Assembly: GCA_902766985.1 (NCBI GenBank)
Contig: CACXFP010000032.1
Coordinates: 1 to 12,858, forward strand
Length of the DNA stretch: 12,858 bases
Direction: 5' to 3'
Source of the DNA: an uncultured Bacteroidia bacterium
GTDB lineage: Bacteria; Bacteroidota; Bacteroidia; Bacteroidales; UBA932
Part shown: positions 6,266 to 11,694 of the stretch, piece by piece
How the letters are laid out: the number at the start of each line of letters is the position of its first letter
Numbering within the stretch: the stretch's first letter is position 1
The notes under the pieces: generated by a model
Seen by the model: the letters and a program-made list of their open reading frames with translations, nothing else
Told to the model about the DNA's origin: nothing
Databases searched by the model: none
Program-made: the position numbers and the translations under genes

Positions 6266-7804
6266 ATGACACAAGACGAACTGTTCAAGGTGCTGGTAGC
6301 CCATTGCAAGGAGTACGGATTCATATTCCCTTCCAGCGAGATATATGACGGACTTTCAGCTGTTTACGACTACGGCCAGATGGGAGTTGAGCTTAAGAAC
6401 AATATCAAATCATACTGGTGGCAGGCAATGACGAGGCTGAACGAGAACATCGTCGGGATAGATTCCTGCGTGTTCATGCATCCTAAGACCTGGGTTGCTT
6501 CCGGCCATGTCGCCGCCTTCAACGATCCCCTTATCGACAATAAGGATTCCAAGAAGAGGTATCGTGCAGACGTACTCATCGAGGATTATCTCGGCAAGAT
6601 CGAGGAGAAGATGAACAAGGAGGTCGAGAAGGGACGCAAAAGGTTCGGCGAGGCCTTTGACGAGGCCAAGTTCCGCGAAACCAACCCCAACATCCTCAGG
6701 GAGAAGGCCAAATACGACGAGGTTCACAACCGTTATGTCGCTGCCGAAGAGGCAAACGACCTCAAGGAATACAAGCAGATTATCCTTGACTGCGGCATAG
6801 TGGATCCGATTTCCGGGACCGCCAACTGGACCGACGTGAGGCAGTTCAACCTCATGTTCAGCACCCAGATCAGCAATACCGGGGCTGACGACGACAAGAT
6901 ATATCTGCGTCCCGAGACCGCTCAGGGCATTTTCATCAATTACCTGAACGTGCAGAAGACCGGCAGGATGAAGATTCCTTTCGGTATCGCCCAGATAGGA
7001 AAGGCCTTCCGCAACGAGATCGTCGCGCGTCAGTTCATATTCAGGATGAGGGAATTCGAGCAGATGGAAATGGAATTCTTCTGCAAGCCGGGCACCGAGA
7101 TGGAATGGTTCGCCAAGTGGAAGGAAAACAGGATGAAATGGCACAGGTCCCTCGGCATGGGAGACGACAACTACCGTTTCCACGACCACGAGAAACTGGC
7201 CCACTATGCCAACGCCGCCACCGACATCGAGTTCCATTTCCCCTTCGGTTTCAAGGAGCTCGAAGGAATCCACTCCAGGACCGATTTCGACCTTGGCAAC
7301 CACCAGAAACTCTCCGGAAGGAAGATCCAGTATTTCGATCCCGAAACCAACGAGAGTTATGTTCCCTACTGCGTCGAGACCTCCATCGGAGTCGACCGAA
7401 TGGTCCTCGCCGTCCTTTCCCACTCCTATAAGGTGGAAGAAGTCGGCAACGGAGAGACCAGGGTTGTCCTTGCCATTCCCGCTCCGATAGCCCCCGTAAA
7501 GGTCGCCGTCCTTCCCCTTGTCCGCAAGGACGGTCTTCCCGAGCTCGCCCAGAAAGTGGTCGACGAGGTCAAGTTCGATTTTACCTACCAGTACGACGAA
7601 AAAGACGCTATCGGCCGCCGCTACCGCCGCCAGGACGCAATCGGAACCCCTTTCTGCGTGACCGTTGACTATGACTCCCTCAAGGACAACACGGTTACCA
7701 TCCGTGAGCGCGACAGCATGACCCAGGAAAGGGTTCCCATTTCCGAGCTCCGCTCAATCATTGACAAGAAAGTGAACATGAGCAACCTGCTCAGGCAGCT
7801 GTAA
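6266..7804 (+). CDS. glyS: Glycyl-tRNA synthetase, dimeric single-chain type
   Basis: A 512-residue class II aminoacyl-tRNA synthetase of the alpha2 type (as in archaea, eukaryotes and some bacteria), not the two-gene glyQ/glyS alpha-beta form. It charges tRNA-Gly. Landmarks: the N-terminal YGFIFPSSEIYDGLSAVYDYGQMG; the glycine-specific RPETAQGIF at 215-223; motif 2 KAFRNEI at 246-252, continuing into FRMREFEQMEMEFF; motif 3 TSIGVDRMVLAVL at 372-384; and an anticodon-binding domain from about 410, starting APVKVAVLPLV. Codon choice is strongly biased to AAG, ATC, CTC and GAG compared with mnmG or folK, as expected for a highly expressed gene. It converges on the next gene with only three bases between stop codons. 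Confidence 0.97.
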   Translation: MTQDELFKVLVAHCKEYGFIFPSSEIYDGLSAVYDYGQMGVELKNNIKSYWWQAMTRLNENIVGIDSCVFMHPKTWVASGHVAAFNDPLIDNKDSKKRYRADVLIEDYLGKIEEKMNKEVEKGRKRFGEAFDEAKFRETNPNILREKAKYDEVHNRYVAAEEANDLKEYKQIILDCGIVDPISGTANWTDVRQFNLMFSTQISNTGADDDKIYLRPETAQGIFINYLNVQKTGRMKIPFGIAQIGKAFRNEIVARQFIFRMREFEQMEMEFFCKPGTEMEWFAKWKENRMKWHRSLGMGDDNYRFHDHEKLAHYANAATDIEFHFPFGFKELEGIHSRTDFDLGNHQKLSGRKIQYFDPETNESYVPYCVETSIGVDRMVLAVLSHSYKVEEVGNGETRVVLAIPAPIAPVKVAVLPLVRKDGLPELAQKVVDEVKFDFTYQYDEKDAIGRRYRRQDAIGTPFCVTVDYDSLKDNTVTIRERDSMTQERVPISELRSIIDKKVNMSNLLRQL

Positions 7805-7807
7805 TCC

Positions 7808-8590
7808 CTACCTGTCGAGACATTCGACAAAGAAATCCTTGTCTGGCGCCTGTGAATCCGCAATCCGGTTCTTAAGGCGCCAGATCCTGTTATAGACGAT
7901 GCTCTTGTCCTTTTCCAGGATGGTGGATATGGTGGTGCTGGAGAATCCGGCCGCAGCATAGGTGAACAGCCGGATATTGTCTTCCGAAAGATCCGGGAGT
8001 TGCTCCCTGAGACGGGAAACGACGTTGTTCTTGTTCCTGTCGAGCATCAGTTCCAGTCCCTTTCTGGAAGAATCGCTGCGGAGCTCCCCGATGACGTCCT
8101 TGACCTCTTTTAGGATCTTCGGCTGGAGGTTCTCTGTACCTTCATAGACATAATACTGTTCGCACAGGCGCTCCAGGACGTCGAATTTGGCTATTGAGAG
8201 ATGTTTTTCGGAAGGAAGCCTCCGCGAAGCCGCCTGAAGCTTTGTCTGGAGGTCCTCGGCGATTTCCATGTACTTTTCCGCCTCGGCCTTTTCTTCCTTA
8301 AGCTTCCTTTCCGCCTGGATCTTCATCACCCGGAAATACCAGAACAGGGTTGCCAGGATGGCCGTGAAAAGCAGCACGAGGGCCCAGAACCTCATTCTGT
8401 CCACCTTCTGCTGCTCCTCGATAAGCGCCGAATAGGCCTTCAGCGCAGAGACGTCCCCCTGCTCCCAAGCCTGTTCGATTTCCTCTTTGAGGTTTCCGTA
8501 CCTTTTCTGGAACGAGCCGCTTCCCGTGCCGGAAGAACATCCGGCCAGGACGATCAGGAAGGAGACGAGTATGGGCAGGAAACGTTTCAT
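7808..8590 (-). CDS. Lipoprotein with one membrane segment, coiled coil and C-terminal HTH (TPR-less regulator)
   Basis: A 260-residue protein starting at the ATG at 8590; a TTG lies one codon upstream, but the ATG gives a proper lipoprotein signal (MKRFLPILVSFLIVLAGCSS, lipobox Cys18). After a short periplasmic stretch (19-66) comes a strong membrane segment (about 67-87), then a highly charged predicted coiled coil (88-125). The C-terminal LSEDNIRLFTYAAAGFSSTTIS (201-222) with DKSIVYNRIWRLKNRI resembles the LuxR-like helix-turn-helix at the end of Bacteroidetes TPR regulators (pattern NDIRLxxLxxLxxSxKEI). Those proteins have several periplasmic TPRs, absent here, so this is a minimal version. 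I infer a membrane-tethered transcriptional regulator; the signal sensed and the targets are unknown. The HTH call is by pattern only. Confidence 0.75.
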   Translation of the reverse strand: MKRFLPILVSFLIVLAGCSSGTGSGSFQKRYGNLKEEIEQAWEQGDVSALKAYSALIEEQQKVDRMRFWALVLLFTAILATLFWYFRVMKIQAERKLKEEKAEAEKYMEIAEDLQTKLQAASRRLPSEKHLSIAKFDVLERLCEQYYVYEGTENLQPKILKEVKDVIGELRSDSSRKGLELMLDRNKNNVVSRLREQLPDLSEDNIRLFTYAAAGFSSTTISTILEKDKSIVYNRIWRLKNRIADSQAPDKDFFVECLDR

Positions 8591-8647
8591 CAACCCAAAA
8601 ATAACAATAAAAGATTAAGAAAAAACCGGAGGTGAGAGAATTTAAGA

Positions 8648-8690
8648 TTTTGTAAAAAGTTAAAATAATATTAATCAAATATTTACAAAA
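8648..8690. repeat. 9-bp inverted repeat in the AT-rich gap upstream of the lipoprotein gene
   Basis: TTTTGTAAA (8648-8656) and TTTACAAAA (8682-8690) are perfect inverted copies separated by 25 AT-rich bases; the arm centres are 34 bases apart. The repeat starts 57 bases upstream of the lipoprotein-HTH ATG and ends 30 bases before the proposed plus-strand promoter at 8721. An operator is possible, but local AT-richness makes chance plausible. Confidence 0.35.
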
Positions 8691-8720
8691 GCAGAAGAGA
8701 GAGATTTTGAGAGCCCGGTT

Positions 8721-8753
8721 TTTAGGTATTTGGAAAAATCCTCTCTACCTTTG
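8721..8753 (+). promoter_or_regulatory. Promoter for the proposed small RNA
   Basis: TACCTTTG (8746-8753) matches the -7 consensus TAnnTTTG exactly. TTTA at 8721-8724 gives three of four -33 bases with a 21-base spacer. No credible protein gene follows on the plus strand until 9993; what follows immediately is a highly structured element. Transcription would start at about 8756-8758. Confidence 0.45.
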
Positions 8754-8756
8754 CAA

Positions 8757-8876
8757 TGTGGGAAAAGGAGGAAATCCGCTCCCGCAGTGTTTTAAGAAAA
8801 TAATGTTTGTGCACTGAATTGCAGAAATTCAGAACCGGCGTTCTCCAAATCGGTTTGCAGGAGAACGCCGGTTTCA
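8757..8876 (+). ncRNA. Candidate structured small RNA (about 120 nt)
   Basis: Starting just after the promoter box, three hairpins can be drawn. Hairpin 1 pairs GTGGGA (8758-8763) with TCCCGC (8780-8785), including one G-U pair, around a purine-rich loop containing GGAGG. An AU-rich linker follows. Hairpin 2 is a perfect 7-bp stem CTGAATT/AATTCAG (8814-8820/8826-8832) with a 5-base loop. Hairpin 3 is a perfect 14-bp stem (8833-8846/8860-8873) followed by TTT. The layout suits an independent small RNA ending in a terminator. A 15-codon ORF (MWEKEEIRSRSVLRK, 8756-8803) could be read as a leaderless peptide, but folding looks the stronger signal. I do not recognise a known RNA family: no SRP, tmRNA or riboswitch signature is seen. 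Confidence 0.4.
8833..8873. terminator. 14-bp stem-loop, terminator candidate
   Basis: AACCGGCGTTCTCC (8833-8846) pairs perfectly with GGAGAACGCCGGTT (8860-8873) across a 13-base loop. It lies 18 bases downstream of the stop codon of the minus-strand ThiL-like gene, and at the end of the proposed plus-strand small RNA, so it could stop transcription from both sides. The U-tracts are short: TTT on the plus strand, and TT then TTT within ten bases on the minus strand. Confidence 0.6.
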
Positions 8877-8890
8877 CATTCCAGGCGGCA

Positions 8891-9874
8891 TCAGTCTTCT
8901 TCTTTCCAGCCCTGGGCCCTGAGCGGGAGTTCAACCCCGTCCGGGGTGACCAGCACCGCCCCGACTTCGGACTGCGCCAGATGGCCGATCACGTCGAAGG
9001 TCTGGAATTCCCTGCGGAACTTCTCTGCAAGGAGGATGGGAATCGTGAAGAGGATCTGGCAGTCCTCCCCTCCGTTCATGGCTGCTGAAACGGGATCGAT
9101 GTCCAGGACCTTCCCGGCATCGAAGGAGTTCCCTTCGAAAGGAAGCCTGTCCACATAGATCTTGGCTCCGAGCCCGGAGTCCCTTACCAGCCGTTTAACG
9201 GCATCTGACAGGCCATTTGAGACAACGTAGCCGAAAGAGGGGTATAATTCCTCTTCTTCCAGCCGGGATACCGTAGAAGGGCTTATTTCGGGTTTGAGGT
9301 AATCCCCGATGATCATCTTGTATTTCTCCAGGGCGTTCTGGTCGACGGGGGAACTCTTTTCCGAGAACTTTTTGTTTTCCTTTTCAAGTATCTGCTGTCC
9401 GAGGTAGGATGCCCCGAGGGGGCCGGACACCACGATCAGGTCCTTGCTTTTGGCCTTCGGCCGCCTCTTTTCGGTAAGGGTCTTTATGTTCCCGCTTGCA
9501 CAGACGCTTATGGTAAGTCCGTTGCGGGAAGGTTTCAGGTCCAGGTCCGCTCCTTTGTACCCGTGTTCCTTTGCGGCCGAAACCATTCCGTCCCAGAGTT
9601 CCTTGATCTGTGGGAAATCCAGTTTTGAAGACACGCCCAGCCGTACGGAGAGGTCTTCCGGATGTGCCATCCTTGAATAAAGCTCTGCGGTTGCCAGAAC
9701 TATAGCCTTGTAACCCAGATGTTTAAGGGGAAAATAAGTCAGGTTGAAGTCCGTCCCCTCCATAAGAAGCACGGAAGCCTGGTTCCCCGTCACTCCTTTT
9801 TTGAAGGAGCCGCTTTCCATCAGGAGGTCTATCGCTCCCACCTTTCCCAAATCGAAGAAATTATCTGCCATCAT
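8891..9874 (-). CDS. ThiL-like (AIR synthase-related) protein lacking conserved metal/ATP aspartates, probable pseudoenzyme
   Basis: A 327-residue protein with the overall layout of thiamine-monophosphate kinase ThiL. Recognisable blocks are LTYFPLKHLGYKAIV (45-59), NGLTISV (118-124), LGASYLGQQILEKE (153-166), SGLGAKIYVDRLPF (233-246), NGGEDCQILFTIP (267-279) and a C-terminal RAQGW. The residues that normally hold Mg and ATP are changed. The GIGDDAAV motif reads GVTGNQASV (27-35); the following strand with TTD is deleted, leaving LMEGTDF; the SDI(Y/A)AM site reads AELYSRM (63-69); GDT reads GAD; GDLG reads GPLG (151-154); SDGL reads SNGL (219-222). So I expect a ThiL paralogue with no kinase activity, perhaps structural or regulatory. 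Two adjacent ATGs (9874, 9871) are possible starts. Confidence 0.75.
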   Translation of the reverse strand: MMADNFFDLGKVGAIDLLMESGSFKKGVTGNQASVLLMEGTDFNLTYFPLKHLGYKAIVLATAELYSRMAHPEDLSVRLGVSSKLDFPQIKELWDGMVSAAKEHGYKGADLDLKPSRNGLTISVCASGNIKTLTEKRRPKAKSKDLIVVSGPLGASYLGQQILEKENKKFSEKSSPVDQNALEKYKMIIGDYLKPEISPSTVSRLEEEELYPSFGYVVSNGLSDAVKRLVRDSGLGAKIYVDRLPFEGNSFDAGKVLDIDPVSAAMNGGEDCQILFTIPILLAEKFRREFQTFDVIGHLAQSEVGAVLVTPDGVELPLRAQGWKEED

Positions 9875-9891
9875 CTTATTCTTAGCATTTG

Positions 9892-9899
9892 CAAAAATA
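9892..9899 (-). promoter_or_regulatory. -7 element upstream of the ThiL-like gene
   Basis: On the minus strand TATTTTTG matches TAnnTTTG and lies 17 bases before the ATG at 9874. No TTTG is found at the expected upstream distance, so only half the promoter is supported. Confidence 0.3.
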
Positions 9900-9927
9900 G
9901 CAAAAGAAAAAAATTACTGTCGGATAA

Positions 9928-9959
9928 ATTGGCAAATCCGGAGATAATGGTTAATTTTA
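9928..9959 (+). promoter_or_regulatory. Putative promoter of the secreted phosphatase/nuclease gene
   Basis: ATTG (9928-9931), a 20-base spacer and TAATTTTA (9952-9959) each match the Bacteroidetes consensus boxes with one mismatch. The start would fall near 9963, giving about a 30-base leader before the ATG at 9993. Confidence 0.3.
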
Positions 9960-9992
9960 TCACCATAATAAACAAAAGTAAACCGGATTGAA

Positions 9993-10838
9993 ATGAAAAA
10001 GATTTTCCTTCTTGCCGCCGCAGTGGTGGCGTTTGTTCCATCCTGGCTCGCCGCCGCCGACAAGACGAAAGGAGAGCTCAAGGTGATATCCTACAATATC
10101 CGCTACATGGAAGCCAACGACGGCACCAATTCCTGGCAGTACCGCTATCCTGCCTCCGCCATGATGATCATGGACCAGAAGCCGGACATCTTCGGCCTTC
10201 AGGAGGCGAAGCTTGCGCAGAAGAATTACCTTGCAGATGTCTGCAAAGGATACAAGGGCGTCGGCGTCGGCCGCGATGACGGCAAGAAAGAAGGAGAAAT
10301 AATGGCCATCTTCTACAATACGAAGACCGTCAAGCTCCTCAAATGGGGAACCTATTGGCTGTCAGAGACTCCCGACAAACCCTCGATGGGCTGGGACGCG
10401 GCCTGCTACCGCACCGCCACCTGGGCCCTCCTCAAGGACAAGGCCACCGGCAAGAAGTTCTACTATGTCAACACCCACCTGGACCATGTCGGCTGGGAGG
10501 CCCGCAAGAACGGCCTCGCCCTCATCATGAACAGGATTGCCGACATGAACAAGGAAGGCTATCCGCTTGTCATCACCGGAGACTTCAACATGACCGTCGA
10601 CCGTCCTGAATTCGATGAAATCAAGGCCAGGATGCACAACGCCCGCGAAGAGGCCGTCACCACCGACCACCACAACACCTATAACGGCTGGGGCAAGGCT
10701 CCCGCAACGGCAATCATCGATTATGTCTGGTACAGCGGTTTCAGCAGCTGCATCGAGTACGAAACCATTACGAAGCCCTACATGGACCGGACCTACATCT
10801 CCGACCACTTTCCCATCAGGGCCACCCTTATTTTCTAG
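9993..10838 (+). CDS. Secreted endonuclease/exonuclease/phosphatase-family hydrolase
   Basis: A 281-residue protein with a Sec signal peptide (MKKIFLLAAAVVAFVPSWLAAA, cleavage near residue 22). The rest is a complete DNase I-like (EEP) domain: ISYNIR (32-37); the metal-binding glutamate in FGLQE (E71); NTHLDHVG (160-167); GDFN (196-199); IDYVW (242-246); and the terminal SDHFPI (270-275) catalytic Asp-His. Family members cleave nucleic acids, sugar phosphates or phospholipids using Mg; the substrate cannot be read from sequence. The signal peptide places it in the periplasm or outside. It is monocistronic, convergent with prsW nine bases downstream. Codon use is GC-ending, like glyS. Confidence 0.9.
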   Translation: MKKIFLLAAAVVAFVPSWLAAADKTKGELKVISYNIRYMEANDGTNSWQYRYPASAMMIMDQKPDIFGLQEAKLAQKNYLADVCKGYKGVGVGRDDGKKEGEIMAIFYNTKTVKLLKWGTYWLSETPDKPSMGWDAACYRTATWALLKDKATGKKFYYVNTHLDHVGWEARKNGLALIMNRIADMNKEGYPLVITGDFNMTVDRPEFDEIKARMHNAREEAVTTDHHNTYNGWGKAPATAIIDYVWYSGFSSCIEYETITKPYMDRTYISDHFPIRATLIF

Positions 10839-10847
10839 GAAATAAAT

Positions 10848-11675
10848 CTACTGCTCGTCGACGGAGTCGTCTCCGTCGGGGTAGTAGTAATGCCTCATGT
10901 CGCGGCCGAAGAAATTGTTTTCAGCGTTCCTGTAGAAGTCGCGATGCTTGGCGTAGAAGCCGTTCTCGGAATTGTTCGAGGCGGCTTCCGCTATTATGCG
11001 GTTCCTCGTGTGGACGAACATTCTCCAGCAGAACCAGAACAGGGCCAGGGTAAGGATGGTGGACCAGAATACAGACATGCTTTCAAGCCCGCTCGCAAAG
11101 CAGATGGTATCGTAGATGCCGTGAAGGAGGACGGGGTAGGCCCACATCTTCCAGGCAGCACCCCTCTTCTCCTCGGCATTCCAGGAAAAATGCTGCTTCG
11201 AATAATAGTAGCCCATCACTATTGCAAAGGCGAAATGGCCGGGAACGGCAAGGAAGGCCCTGGAGACTGCCACCTGGAAGAAGCTGAAACCGCTGCTCAA
11301 GAGATAAAGGAGATTCTCAAGCGTAGCGAAACCAAGACCTACGGCCGCTGCATACACCAGTCCGTCATATCTTTCATCAAAGTCCTTGCAATGGCGCAGG
11401 AGCAGCCAGAGCATGATGAGCTTCGCCGTCTCCTCAGGAATCGCAGCACCGAAAAACGCGGTTTTGGCCGCCTCTATGAGTGAAGAAGGATTGTTTGTGA
11501 AAACCCCCATCACCATCATAGGGCCGGAGAATACTGAAGAGACAAGAGTGGCAAGAGCCCCGAAAAAGAATCCCTTCATGACCAGGTTGCCGGGTTCTGG
11601 GGAGATATCCTTGGAATAAACGAACCAGAAAAGGACAATGGCCGGCAGGGCGGCTGCGCAAAAAATCAGTAGCAT
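10848..11675 (-). CDS. PrsW-family intramembrane metalloprotease
   Basis: A 275-residue multi-pass membrane protein. It carries the three PrsW motifs: EExxK as E81-E82-T-A-K85 in AAIPEETAKLI; FxxxE as F116ATLE120 in GLGFATLENLLYLL; and HxxxD as H185GIYD189, plus the conserved PGH (145-147). About seven hydrophobic stretches can be seen between residues 1 and 222. In Bacillus, PrsW cuts the anti-sigma factor RsiW; here the substrate is unknown. After the last membrane helix there is a polar tail (about 225-275) rich in Asn, Tyr, Arg and Asp that ends DGDDSVDEQ. The ATG at 11675 follows the dnaE stop by 19 bases on the same strand, so the two are probably co-transcribed. Confidence 0.88.
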   Translation of the reverse strand: MLLIFCAAALPAIVLFWFVYSKDISPEPGNLVMKGFFFGALATLVSSVFSGPMMVMGVFTNNPSSLIEAAKTAFFGAAIPEETAKLIMLWLLLRHCKDFDERYDGLVYAAAVGLGFATLENLLYLLSSGFSFFQVAVSRAFLAVPGHFAFAIVMGYYYSKQHFSWNAEEKRGAAWKMWAYPVLLHGIYDTICFASGLESMSVFWSTILTLALFWFCWRMFVHTRNRIIAEAASNNSENGFYAKHRDFYRNAENNFFGRDMRHYYYPDGDDSVDEQ

Positions 11676-11694
11676 TTGTCAGAGATGGTTAGGG

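Noticed and set aside
6410..7423. Long minus-strand open frame (337 codons) antisense to glyS
   Set aside because: glyS on the plus strand is unmistakable. The antisense frame is a by-product of its biased, C/G-ending codons, and the translation is a low-complexity mix of Leu, Val, Gly and Glu with no family motif.
8591..8593. TTG start for the lipoprotein gene
   Set aside because: The ATG is the next codon and already yields a standard lipoprotein signal peptide.
8757..8876. SRP RNA, tmRNA, tRNA or riboswitch at the small-RNA candidate
   Set aside because: The SRP GGAAG/AGCAG core, a tRNA-like domain, a T-loop GTTCRA and known riboswitch cores are all absent. A 6S RNA would be expected to be longer with one long interrupted helix.
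10859..10878. 8-bp stem CGACGGAG/CTCCGTCG with a 4-base loop just after the phosphatase-family gene
   Set aside because: It lies inside the prsW C-terminal codons (Asp/Glu repeats explain the symmetry) and has no U-tract on either strand, so terminator support is too weak.
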